A stretch of 21,364 nucleotides of DNA from a virus, in IMG/VR virus record IMGVR_UViG_3300046011_010624, positions 1-21,364 of that record; one strand, written 5' to 3'. A program made the position numbers and the translations under genes. Positions 13,675 to 20,445 of the stretch are shown here, one piece after another. Every line of letters begins with the position of its first letter. The first letter of the stretch is position 1. The notes under the pieces are model-generated. The model did no database searches. It was not told the origin of the DNA and was given only the letters and a program-made list of their open reading frames with translations.

Positions 13675-14025
13675 TTAAACGTATCTATCTAATTTTGGTG
13701 GTTTCCAACCTTCAGGTTTTAAAATTTTGCCATCTTCTCTACGCAAAACCTTTCCTGTGTCTTTATCGATTTTTGAAAGATTACTGTCGGCAACTTCTTG
13801 CCAAGCTCCTCTAATATCAAAACCTTTCATATGGCAATAACCTAATATAACCCAGATCATGTCCATACAAGCATCTAATTGCTCCACATTATTTCCATCT
13901 TCTACGGCATCTAGAAATTCCTTATACTCTTCTTTTATTAATTCATAATATAAATCTATGTTTTCGTCCGTGGGCTTTTGGTCGCATGCGTTTAAGAATA
14001 ATTTTACGTCTAAGGGCATTGTCAT
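13675..14025 (-). CDS. MazG-like nucleotide pyrophosphohydrolase
   Basis: The 116-residue product has the all-alpha NTP-PPase (MazG/PRA-PH-like) layout: YELIKEEYKEFLDAVE (metal-binding Glu32, Glu33, Glu36) followed by EQLDACMDMIWVILGYC (Asp51 and Asp55). The end reads GAWQEVADSNLSKIDKDTGK, then VLRREDGKILKPEGWKPP, a tail seen in phage MazG-like enzymes. Such proteins cleave nucleoside triphosphates to monophosphate and pyrophosphate and are common auxiliary genes of marine T4-like phages; a link to (p)ppGpp has been proposed and disputed. The ATG at 14025 has GAGGTG 5 bases upstream. It is the first gene behind a late promoter (14045-14052) and precedes the fibre genes. Confidence 0.85.
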   Translation of the reverse strand: MTMPLDVKLFLNACDQKPTDENIDLYYELIKEEYKEFLDAVEDGNNVEQLDACMDMIWVILGYCHMKGFDIRGAWQEVADSNLSKIDKDTGKVLRREDGKILKPEGWKPPKLDRYV

Positions 14026-14044
14026 AATTCACCTCATAAAACTA

Positions 14045-14052
14045 TATTTATA
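14045..14052 (-). promoter_or_regulatory. T4-type late promoter TATAAATA
   Basis: On the minus strand the gap between phoH and the MazG gene contains CCTATAAATATAG, with the exact T4 late promoter box TATAAATA. Transcription would start about 6-7 bases later and give a leader of roughly 13-15 bases that still holds the MazG ribosome-binding site. gp33, the late co-activator, is encoded in the same window. It would drive MazG and the fibre module late in infection. Confidence 0.8.
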
Positions 14053-14062
14053 GGCTCTAGGG

Positions 14063-14087
14063 AAAATGGGGCACTAAGCCCCATTTT
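14063..14087 (-). terminator. Intrinsic terminator after phoH
   Basis: AAAATGGGGC (14063-14072) and GCCCCATTTT (14078-14087) form a perfect 10-bp stem with a 5-base loop. On the minus strand it follows the phoH stop codon, which overlaps the stem, and ends in TTTT. It separates phoH from the late-promoter-driven MazG gene. Confidence 0.8.
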
Positions 14088-14836
14088 TAATTCATTTCAT
14101 AAGTGGTTTCATATTGTAATCTCGCTAATATATATTCCTTAACTAAAGACGATCTTACAATATCCTCAATGCCAAATTCAAAGGTTTTGAAGCTTGGCAT
14201 CATATCTGCGATTCGCATAAACTTTTTAAGACCAGACGTATCTGTTTTTCTGTATAAATCCGTCTGTCTAAAGTCCCCGCAAAATATAATTTTTGATCTT
14301 TCTCCTACTCTGGTGATGATTGAATTAAGTTCCATGTCTGTCATGTTCTGACATTCATCGACGATTATTATGGAATTGTCTAGCGTAATTCCGCGAACAA
14401 AAGAGGTAATTAGAAATTGTATTACTTTTTGCTCTGTTAATCTTTGATACGCATCTGGTCTACTAAAAAGATCAGAACATATCTCTACGTAAGGTTCCGT
14501 ATATACTTCAGTTTTTTCCTTTTCATCTCCTGGTAAATGTCCTATATCTCTGCTGGGCACTGCAGATCTTACTATTACTACTTTTTCATATTTGTTACTT
14601 CTATCTAAAACCTCCTCTAGTGCATGGTATAACGCAATGTACGTTTTCCCCGTACCAGCAACACCATGAAGTAACATTATTTTAGAATTATCATACGCAT
14701 CGAAAACTGCTTTTTGATTCTCCGTTAATGGCTGTATTGTTCTTAAATCATCTATTCTTATTTTCAACTTAGTATTTGCTATAGTCAGCTGAGGTTTTTG
14801 AACAGATTGTGCTAGATTTGTTTTTGCCTTTGCCAT
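14087..14836 (-). CDS. phoH: PhoH family P-loop ATPase
   Basis: The 249-residue product is a PhoH-type ATPase. Walker A is GVAGTGKT (58-65), Walker B is IIIVDECQN (156-164, Asp160/Glu161). Further family blocks are VVIVRSAVPSRDIGHLPGD (86-104) and KIIFCGDFRQTDL, with the sensor region. The fold relates to the helicase part of superfamily 1. PhoH is frequent in marine phages; its link to phosphate stress is not proven in phages, and RNA- or helicase-related roles have been proposed. The ATG at 14836 has GAGG 6 bases upstream. A separate terminator follows it. Confidence 0.93.
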   Translation of the reverse strand: MAKAKTNLAQSVQKPQLTIANTKLKIRIDDLRTIQPLTENQKAVFDAYDNSKIMLLHGVAGTGKTYIALYHALEEVLDRSNKYEKVVIVRSAVPSRDIGHLPGDEKEKTEVYTEPYVEICSDLFSRPDAYQRLTEQKVIQFLITSFVRGITLDNSIIIVDECQNMTDMELNSIITRVGERSKIIFCGDFRQTDLYRKTDTSGLKKFMRIADMMPSFKTFEFGIEDIVRSSLVKEYILARLQYETTYEMN

Positions 14837-14862
14837 GTATGCCCTCGTAAAATGGAACGAAA

Positions 14863-14887
14863 GGAGGACTAGTGCTAATAGACCTCC
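14863..14887 (-). other. Hairpin in the leader of phoH
   Basis: On the minus strand GGAGG and CCTCC, with CTA/TAG inside, form an imperfect stem with one T-T mismatch, followed by TTTCG. It lies between the FmdB-like gene and phoH. It may be a weak terminator for the upstream operon or a leader element of phoH. Confidence 0.35.
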
Positions 14888-14916
14888 CGCATGAATAATA
14901 CAAATGTGTAATTCAT

Positions 14917-15177
14917 TTAGTTTCTACTCAACTTATCCTTAAGATTTGCCTGCCTTCCATTGGCAGAGTTTATTCTAGATAGGACTTCTCGAAAGCCATT
15001 ATCTACGGATCTGACTCCTAATCTTACAGCATCTCCTAGTGGGGCCATGCCGACATGATGTGCTTGGTAGTTTTTTGAACCGCATGATGGGCAAGCCTGC
15101 GATTCCCTTTCGGATATTTTACACATGACATCAAACACGGTGTCACACTCGGAACATTTAAAATCGTACAATGGCAT
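14917..15177 (-). CDS. FmdB-type zinc ribbon protein
   Basis: The 86-residue product starts MPLYDFKCSECDTVFDVMCK and continues with ACPSCGS, giving a four-cysteine zinc ribbon (Cys8, Cys11, Cys29, Cys32), the signature of the FmdB/CxxC-CxxC regulatory family. The rest (GMAPLGDAVRLGVRSVDNGF) is basic and less ordered. These small proteins occur in many bacteria and phages; the exact role is unknown, with DNA or RNA binding or partner regulation assumed. The ATG at 15177 has AGGAG 6 bases upstream, and a TATAAT box stands 11 bases before that, so it may have its own promoter. Confidence 0.8.
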   Translation of the reverse strand: MPLYDFKCSECDTVFDVMCKISERESQACPSCGSKNYQAHHVGMAPLGDAVRLGVRSVDNGFREVLSRINSANGRQANLKDKLSRN

Positions 15178-15192
15178 AATGAACTCCTATAC

Positions 15193-15198
15193 ATTATA
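15193..15198 (-). promoter_or_regulatory. Possible -10 element before the FmdB-like gene
   Basis: The minus strand reads CATGTAATATATAATGTATAGGAG before the ATG at 15177. TATAAT matches the -10 consensus, and a poor TTTAAA-like -35 lies about 16 bases upstream in the end of the glycosyltransferase gene. The call is weak. Confidence 0.35.
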
Positions 15199-15215
15199 TA
15201 TTACATGAGATGTCT

Positions 15216-16211
15216 TTAAACTATTTCTACTAGATTGTTTTTGAAGGTTTTCCAACAATTTTCCCAATCCCACTTTTTACTTTTTTCCTGAACCAGCTCT
15301 CGATTCAAATATAAGCATCTTTCTATAGCTAATTCTAAATCGTCGTGCATAGTACCGGTTTCAGGCTCTATAATATCTATTGGCCCAGGCACCGGATATG
15401 CTGCTACGGGAGTACCTAAGCTCATGGCTTCTATTATAACCAATCCAAATGTATCTACTTTACTAGGAAAAGCTAATACGTCAGCTATGTGATACCAATT
15501 GGCTAGTTCCGATCCTGTCCGATAGCCAACGAACTGAACATTAGTATATTTAGATTCTAAAGTTTTTCTATGCGGTCCGTCGCCAACAATTACAACTTTA
15601 TATTTATGCTGAAGTTCGCAAACTTTTTCTATGTCCTTCTCTTTACTTACTCTACCAACATATAAAATCATTGGTGGTTCATTTCTATTTCTTTTTTTCG
15701 TAGGAACTAAAGTATTTCTATCAACACCTCGAGTCCAAGATTTTACTGGTCCAAAAAATCCTCTTTTGTGTAATTCTTTTACCATTGTTGAGGTATTTGT
15801 CAATACTATACCTGAATGTTTATGAAACCATCTTAAGTATGACCAAGTTATATTTTCTGGAACTTTATAAATTTGATTTAAGAATTCAGGAAATTTAGTG
15901 TGGTAACTAGTATTGTAACGATAGCCGCGTTTGTCAAGATAAAATCTAGCAAACAGACCAATAGGACCTTCCGTGGCGATGTGTATATAATCCGGAGCCA
16001 TCTCCTCAATCTTCTTGCCGATCTGCCAAGGAAGGCTAAGTTTAACTTCAGGGTAGCCTGGGCAACTAAAATGTAAGAACTGCCTGGGATCAAGGTATAG
16101 AATGCTATACCCGCCCAGAATAGCGTGTGTCTCAATATTCTTAAAAGTTGTGACCACGCCATTAATTTGCTCCGGTAGATTATCGGTAATGATTAGAATT
16201 TTCTTATGCAT
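15216..16211 (-). CDS. GT4 glycosyltransferase, Agt-like (diacylglycerol glycosyltransferase type)
   Basis: The 331-residue product is a GT-B, family GT4 enzyme. The N-terminal Rossmann half has ITDNLPEQINGVVTTFKNIE, then IHIATEGPIGLFARFYLDKR and TSYHTKFPEF. The C-terminal half has MILYVGRVSKEKD, VVIVGDGPHRKTLE and VDTFGLVIIEAMSLGTPVAA, where the usual E-x7-E motif appears as D253-x7-E261. This type of sequence stands next to PlcP in alphaproteobacterial genomes, where Agt adds glucose or glucuronate to diacylglycerol made by PlcP and so replaces phospholipids under phosphate starvation. Here a PlcP-like gene lies just upstream. Other GT4 acceptors (for example glycolipid or LPS parts) remain possible. 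GGAGG stands 4 bases before the ATG. No signal peptide; peripheral membrane action expected. Confidence 0.75.
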   Translation of the reverse strand: MHKKILIITDNLPEQINGVVTTFKNIETHAILGGYSILYLDPRQFLHFSCPGYPEVKLSLPWQIGKKIEEMAPDYIHIATEGPIGLFARFYLDKRGYRYNTSYHTKFPEFLNQIYKVPENITWSYLRWFHKHSGIVLTNTSTMVKELHKRGFFGPVKSWTRGVDRNTLVPTKKRNRNEPPMILYVGRVSKEKDIEKVCELQHKYKVVIVGDGPHRKTLESKYTNVQFVGYRTGSELANWYHIADVLAFPSKVDTFGLVIIEAMSLGTPVAAYPVPGPIDIIEPETGTMHDDLELAIERCLYLNRELVQEKSKKWDWENCWKTFKNNLVEIV

Positions 16212-16366
16212 CGACCCTCCACCTTAAAACTATCAAACTTTAACCAATAAGACATAGTTTTTAAAGTTTGTTCACACGCGGCTTGTTCTGAAAATTCTAA
16301 AGTTACTTTACCCGGAATGTCTTTTGGATCGGTTATGTGTACTGCTATCAATATCATCAACCACAT
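16193..16366 (-). CDS. Small gene between the PlcP-like and Agt-like genes
   Basis: This 57-residue frame starts at ATG 16366 with a strong AGGAG 6-7 bases upstream and stops at 16193-16195. It covers the whole 96-base gap between its neighbours and overlaps both. The N-terminus is hydrophobic (MWLMILIAVHIT), then PGKVTLEFSEQAACEQTLKT and FKVEGRCIRKF follow with two cysteines (31 and 53). It looks like a small membrane-anchored or exported protein of the kind often missed by length cut-offs. Its function is unknown; its position suggests co-translation with the lipid-remodelling pair. Confidence 0.6.
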   Translation of the reverse strand: MWLMILIAVHITDPKDIPGKVTLEFSEQAACEQTLKTMSYWLKFDSFKVEGRCIRKF

Positions 16367-17117
16367 TGTCGCTCTCCTGAGTCCATGTTACTATTTCCCA
16401 TCGACCATCGTGATGCTCAACTAATGCAGTCATGCTTTCAACCCAATCACCATCATTCATGTAGGTCACACCATCTATTTCTTTTATTTCTGCGTGATGT
16501 ATATGCCCGCATATTACACCATCAAAGCCTCGCTTCTTACAATATCCTGCTAAATTTTTTTCAAACTGAAACATAAAGTCTACTGCTTTTTTTACTTTGT
16601 GCTTAAGAAAACGGCTAAGGCTAAAATACCCAATACCAATTCTATGTAAGAACCAATTAAATTTACTATTAACTGATAAGATGAAATCATATGCTTTGTC
16701 TCCTAAAAATGATAACCACGGTGCTAGTCTAGTGATGCCATCAAATAAATCACCATGTACTACTAAATAATGTTTTCCATCTGCACCGATATGCTCAATT
16801 TGGTTATACATTTCCACCATACCAAAATTTAAGTTGTATTGCAGAAATGGTCTTAAAAATTCATCGTGATTGCCTAAAACATATACAATTCTTGTATCAC
16901 GTTTAGCGTGTCCCAATATTCTACGTACAACATTGGTATGACTTTGTTTCCAACGCCACTTGTTTTGTTTTATCTTCCAGGCATCTATAATATCGCCAAC
17001 TAGATAAAGTGTATTGCAGGTATTGTGCTTAAGAAAATTATTTAATGCTTCAGCCTTGCAATCTTTCGTTCCAAGGTGAATGTCTGAGATGAAAATGCTG
17101 CGGTATGTTTTGTGCAT
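16308..17117 (-). CDS. PlcP-like metallophosphoesterase (phospholipase C type; LpxH-related)
   Basis: The 269-residue product is a calcineurin-like phosphoesterase with all metal motifs: SDIHLG (Asp12, His14), GDIID (Asp42), GNHDE (Asn83, His84), VVHGD (His121) and GHIHHAE (His205, His207). The family is often annotated as UDP-2,3-diacylglucosamine pyrophosphatase. Features such as YRSIFISDIHLGTKDCKAEA, KWRWKQSHTNVVRRILGHAK and YMNDGDWVESMTALVEHHDG follow alphaproteobacterial PlcP (S. meliloti SMc00171 type), which cuts phosphatidylcholine and phosphatidylethanolamine to diacylglycerol under phosphate limitation. The adjacent Agt-like gene supports this over LpxH. The last 20 residues are hydrophilic and overlap a small gene. 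The start has no clear ribosome-binding site, though the leader is structured. Confidence 0.75.
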   Translation of the reverse strand: MHKTYRSIFISDIHLGTKDCKAEALNNFLKHNTCNTLYLVGDIIDAWKIKQNKWRWKQSHTNVVRRILGHAKRDTRIVYVLGNHDEFLRPFLQYNLNFGMVEMYNQIEHIGADGKHYLVVHGDLFDGITRLAPWLSFLGDKAYDFILSVNSKFNWFLHRIGIGYFSLSRFLKHKVKKAVDFMFQFEKNLAGYCKKRGFDGVICGHIHHAEIKEIDGVTYMNDGDWVESMTALVEHHDGRWEIVTWTQESDNVVDDIDSSTHNRSKRHSG

Positions 17118-17121
17118 AATA

Positions 17122-17161
17122 GGTCTGGTTACGAGTTCCAGAGTCGTTCTATCGACACGAC
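17122..17161 (-). promoter_or_regulatory. Two adjacent hairpins in the leader of the PlcP-like gene
   Basis: Two 5-bp stems lie side by side: GTCGT/ACGAC (17143-17147 with 17157-17161) and TCTGG/CCAGA (17124-17128 with 17138-17142), ending 4 bases before the start codon region. It is not a tRNA. It may control translation of a gene that lacks a good ribosome-binding site. I do not recognise a known riboswitch. Confidence 0.35.
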
Positions 17162-17172
17162 CGATTTATTCT

Positions 17173-17199
17173 ATTATATATTTGGCAACAAAACTGTAA
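17173..17199 (-). promoter_or_regulatory. Possible sigma70-like promoter for the PlcP-Agt operon
   Basis: On the minus strand TTACAG (17199-17194) and TATAAT (17178-17173) are separated by 15 bases, shorter than ideal. The -10 box matches the consensus. No Pho-box repeat (CTGTCAT type) is visible nearby. Confidence 0.35.
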
Positions 17200-17200
17200 T

Positions 17201-18199
17201 CTATTGAATGGAATCTAAAATATTTTCTAAGGAATCTGGGAAAGTATATTTAGGAGCCCATCCTAAAGCATTGCCTATGGCATTTATACTTGGAACTCTG
17301 CTGGTTACATCTTGATACCCCGAACCAAAAAAGTCTCCGCTGGATTTAACTTTAACATCTACATTTTCTACAATGCCTCTGTTTTTCAATCTATCAATTA
17401 AAAGAACAGCAACATCTCGTACAGATAAATTGTTCCATGGATTACCAACATTAAAGATTTTTCCATTTGCCGCTTCTTCATTTAGCAAAATTAATTTAAG
17501 TGCTTCTACACCATCTCTAACATCAGTGAAGCATCTCTTTTGATGTCCGCCATCTACTAAAGTAACTTCTCCTCTTTGTAATGAATCTCCGATAAGCTGA
17601 GTAATTAATCTTGAAGATCCCTCAGACGTAGACTCCAAAGAATCTAAATAGGGACCTACCCAATTGAAGGGGCGGAACAAAGTAAATCTAAATGCCTTTT
17701 CCTGATTCATTGCGAAAATGACTCTATCCAACAACTGCTTGGAACAAGCATAAATCCAACGTGAATATTTGATAGGACCATAAACTAGATCAGAACTGTC
17801 CTCATCGAAAGGCGCGGTGCTCTTACCATATACCTCGGAGGTGGAAGGGAAAATAATTCGTTTGTTCAAAGCATGTGCTAGCTTAATTACTCGAAGGTTT
17901 TCTTCAAAGTCTAGTTGAAAAACTCTTAGAGGTTGCTCTACATAAAGTTTAGGAGTAGCAATTGCCACCAATGGCATAATGACATCCGATTCATGAATTA
18001 GTGAATCTATAAGATCACGATCCTTCATAATATCAGCTTTGTGAAAAGTAAATCTAGAATCCTCTGGCAACATACCAACTCTTGCCGTGTTTAGATCTAC
18101 ACCTGTGATTTCCCATTCTTTAAATTTTTCATCTTTAAGAATAGAATTAGTTAAGTGATAACCAATAAAGCCATCAACTCCCAATATTAAAAGTTTCAT
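17201..18199 (-). CDS. ArnA-like NAD-dependent UDP-glucuronate decarboxylase/epimerase family protein
   Basis: The 332-residue product is an extended short-chain dehydrogenase with GVDGFIG (7-13) for NAD. It follows the C-terminal domain of ArnA closely: VIMPLVAIATP, FQLDFEENLRVIKLA, RIIFPSTSEVYG, RWIYACSKQLLDRVI, RFTLFRPFNWVGP, QKRCFTDVRDGVEAL and FNVGNPWNNLSV. The catalytic Tyr150-x3-Lys154 and the Ser-Glu pair near 121-122 are present, as in ArnA, which oxidises and decarboxylates UDP-glucuronate to UDP-4-keto-pentose. The formyltransferase half of ArnA is absent. It is the last gene of a sugar set behind it (cupin, C-methyltransferase, Rossmann protein), so an unusual pentose or modified sugar is a likely product. 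Its stop/start overlap with the previous gene is TAATG. Confidence 0.85.
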   Translation of the reverse strand: MKLLILGVDGFIGYHLTNSILKDEKFKEWEITGVDLNTARVGMLPEDSRFTFHKADIMKDRDLIDSLIHESDVIMPLVAIATPKLYVEQPLRVFQLDFEENLRVIKLAHALNKRIIFPSTSEVYGKSTAPFDEDSSDLVYGPIKYSRWIYACSKQLLDRVIFAMNQEKAFRFTLFRPFNWVGPYLDSLESTSEGSSRLITQLIGDSLQRGEVTLVDGGHQKRCFTDVRDGVEALKLILLNEEAANGKIFNVGNPWNNLSVRDVAVLLIDRLKNRGIVENVDVKVKSSGDFFGSGYQDVTSRVPSINAIGNALGWAPKYTFPDSLENILDSIQ

Positions 18200-18936
18200 T
18201 ATAGCCTCTCTAAACGTAAATTGTCAGTGTTTAATATAATATCTTTTAGTTGTGCAGTAATACAATCCTCATTCTCAAACGAAGAGTAGGCATCTACACC
18301 ATGATTACTTTTTATGTGAATAGAATTTGTCAATCCAAAGTTTAGCACAATGGTTTCGTCTTTCGTTGTTATTATGGTTTTTAAATCTCTAGATTCACCG
18401 AAACTTATTCTAAAATTTGAAATACCATCTATAATATAACTACCCGGATTAGATGTGTAAAACTGATTATCAGTATTTTTAATATAATTGTCTATGGATA
18501 TTATATGAGGAATCCACTCAGAAATCAATCCCTTATCTATAGTCCAATCGTGTAAAATACTAATCAAATTATTTTTGAAAGGTTCTAAAATCTCAAAAAT
18601 TTTTGAATATCTGTACTGACTTAGAATATAGATAGGAACACCTTTGAAAGCGGACCAATCCTTGGCCGCTTTCTTTTCTTCAGATGAATTAAATCCTTTT
18701 TCTACAAAAATAATCTTAGGATTAAATTTCTTAGAATGGATAACATCCGAAAGATGGTCCTTCGTTGCGGAAGCTATAAAGACAGGTATGTTTTGAAAAT
18801 CTGTAGGAGCAGTTTCTCTAGTAAAATCTGAGACTAAAGAATTATTTCCTATTCGTACAGAATTAAAACCAAATGTCTTAAGCTTAATTTTTAATAACTG
18901 AGACCACTTACCCGTTCCATAAACTATTGCATGCAA
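18199..18936 (-). CDS. Rossmann-type oxidoreductase-like protein (Gfo/Idh/MocA-like N-terminus)
   Basis: The 245-residue product starts MHAIVYGTGKWSQLLKIKLK, a nucleotide-binding beta-alpha-beta start, and continues with IPVFIASATKDHLSDVIHSK and IIFVEKGFNSSEEKKAA. These are similar in layout to Gfo/Idh/MocA-type dehydrogenases, whose EKP motif corresponds to VEKGF here. The C-terminal half (about 120-245) is beta-rich (IIDGISNFRISFGESRDLKT, then TIVLNFGLTNSIHIKSNHGV) but shorter than usual for the family. Its neighbours make sugar modification likely. Reaction and substrate cannot be deduced. It overlaps the methyltransferase end by 13 bases. Confidence 0.6.
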   Translation of the reverse strand: MHAIVYGTGKWSQLLKIKLKTFGFNSVRIGNNSLVSDFTRETAPTDFQNIPVFIASATKDHLSDVIHSKKFNPKIIFVEKGFNSSEEKKAAKDWSAFKGVPIYILSQYRYSKIFEILEPFKNNLISILHDWTIDKGLISEWIPHIISIDNYIKNTDNQFYTSNPGSYIIDGISNFRISFGESRDLKTIITTKDETIVLNFGLTNSIHIKSNHGVDAYSSFENEDCITAQLKDIILNTDNLRLERL

Positions 18937-20057
18937 ATAACTTCTCCAGTGTGTCCACGCTCAACAAGTTTCTTTTTGATGTCATCATATACGTTCCATG
19001 CTGTAACTAGAATAAGTGCATCCTTATCTAAGTGCTCTGGTTTGGTAATCATGATATTAGTGCCAGGGAAATAGCAACCTTGTTTTAATTCATTGTCATC
19101 GACTACACCAATTAGATTTTCATTAACTAAATCTAGTGTGTAAAGTGCGGTTACTGCTTTAGCTGCAGCACCATACGCAATGAATTTTCTATTTCCTAGA
19201 AGTTCTCTCATCCTAGTTTGTCTTGCCGCGATCAAATCTACAATTTGTTCGAGAGAATTATCTGTTATTTCTGTTTTAGTAAGCTGAAACTCCCCGGATT
19301 TCTTTCTAGCATAAATTCTAAAACTAACGCCGTGAGTAGTTATAGGTTGAACATCCTCGACAATCAGTCCATGCTTTTGACATAGTGTAGCAAAAGAGTA
19401 TGGGGTGTAGTAATCTATATGTTCGTGATACACATTATCCAAATAATTGCCTGAAGTGATGCCATCTCTGTGTCCGCATTCTGCAACAAGTAATCCATTT
19501 GGCTTCAATGCCATTACGATGCCATCCATTACATCGTGCATATCTGGAATGTGAGCAAGTACATTATTTGCACAAACAACATCAAAATATTCTCGCCATT
19601 CGTTATTGTCTACCATCTTCGTACTAAAGAAGTCTGTATAAACAGGAATTCGATCGTCGAGATGATCTGCTCTTAAATATTCTGAAGGTTCAACTCCATA
19701 AACAATCCAATTTTTAGCTTTAAATTGTTTTAATAGATAACCGTCGTTGCTTCCAATTTCGAGAACTGCTCCGGACTCTCCATGTATTGTAGCAACAGTC
19801 TCAGCATATTCTTCGAAGTGTTTTCTAAAAGACTGAGACACCCCTGACTTATACCTATAAGATGAAAAGACTCCGTTAGGCTCTGGTGCGGATACTAATT
19901 GCAGATGTCCGCAGTTAGAACAATAATTAAGATCTAAAGGAAACTTATCATAATTAGGTTCATAAAAAAGAGCATTGGCAACAGGAGAATCTGGTAATGA
20001 TAACCAAGGTTGTAAGTTATCATTACCGCAGCATCGACAAGAATTATACGTTTTCAT
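18924..20057 (-). CDS. SAM-dependent sugar C-methyltransferase (NovU/TylC3-like)
   Basis: The 377-residue product has the three-part layout of NDP-sugar C-methyltransferases. An N-terminal zinc-binding part has CRCCGN (7-11) and YCSNCGHLQL (Cys46, Cys49). The SAM-binding part has VLEIGSNDGYLLKQF (98-112), YGVEPS, FDVVCANNVLAHIPD and GLLVAECGHRDG. The C-terminal part has GNRKFIAYGAAAKAVTALYT, then LIGVVDDNELKQGCYFPGTN and ALILVTAWN, as in Methyltransf_14. YHEHIDYYT fits the catalytic His region of these enzymes. They add a methyl group to a keto-deoxy sugar nucleotide. It overlaps the cupin gene by 14 bases, and no ribosome-binding site is visible, so translation is coupled. Confidence 0.88.
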   Translation of the reverse strand: MKTYNSCRCCGNDNLQPWLSLPDSPVANALFYEPNYDKFPLDLNYCSNCGHLQLVSAPEPNGVFSSYRYKSGVSQSFRKHFEEYAETVATIHGESGAVLEIGSNDGYLLKQFKAKNWIVYGVEPSEYLRADHLDDRIPVYTDFFSTKMVDNNEWREYFDVVCANNVLAHIPDMHDVMDGIVMALKPNGLLVAECGHRDGITSGNYLDNVYHEHIDYYTPYSFATLCQKHGLIVEDVQPITTHGVSFRIYARKKSGEFQLTKTEITDNSLEQIVDLIAARQTRMRELLGNRKFIAYGAAAKAVTALYTLDLVNENLIGVVDDNELKQGCYFPGTNIMITKPEHLDKDALILVTAWNVYDDIKKKLVERGHTGEVICMQ

Positions 20058-20436
20058 ACTGTTCGTGCAGAGGAGTTATCTTAACAATATCTTCATCATA
20101 GGTATTTGCATCTCGTTGATGCTCAGATACAACTACCATAATTGAATCATCGGTAAAAACCATTTCGTGATCAATTAATGGACCTGTTTTAAATAGATCA
20201 CCCGGCACAAATTGTTCTTTGTGGATTTTAGTTTCTCCATGATTACGCCAATAGTAATCCATGGTACCTGTTACTAAATAACAAGTATGAGTATCTGTCT
20301 TATGGTAATGATTAGCGCGCAAGGCACCTTTCTTAGACCAAATCATTTGAACATTCGCAAGATCATGAACTATAGGTAGGATTTTACCGCGATGATCTTC
20401 AAACCCTTGTTCTAAGGGTAGTTTATGAGTTTCCAT
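20044..20436 (-). CDS. Cupin-fold protein (sugar epimerase-like)
   Basis: The 130-residue product is a small cupin related to RmlC-like/WxcM-like proteins: DHRGKILPIVHDLANVQMIW, then ALRANHYHKTDTHTCYLVTG (metal or substrate His in HYHKTDTH), QFVPGDLFKTGPLIDHEMVF. This order matches cupin motifs 1 and 2. The next genes are a sugar C-methyltransferase and an ArnA-like enzyme, so an NDP-sugar epimerase or isomerase role is likely. The ATG at 20436 has AAAGGAAA 3-7 bases upstream. It may also be a regulatory or binding cupin. Confidence 0.75.
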   Translation of the reverse strand: METHKLPLEQGFEDHRGKILPIVHDLANVQMIWSKKGALRANHYHKTDTHTCYLVTGTMDYYWRNHGETKIHKEQFVPGDLFKTGPLIDHEMVFTDDSIMVVVSEHQRDANTYDEDIVKITPLHEQYENV

Positions 20437-20445
20437 AATTTCCTT

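Noticed and set aside
15878-16162. 94-codon minus-strand frame inside the glycosyltransferase
   Set aside because: It is a shadow frame of a well-supported GT4 gene and has no ribosome-binding site.
16308-17117. Call as LpxH (UDP-2,3-diacylglucosamine hydrolase)
   Set aside because: The family is shared, but the adjacent Agt-like gene and the alphaproteobacterial-type sequence blocks fit PlcP better; LpxH is kept only as an alternative.
17122-17161. tRNA-like arms before the PlcP-like gene
   Set aside because: Two hairpins are present, but there is no T-loop consensus (GTTCRA), no acceptor stem and no D arm.
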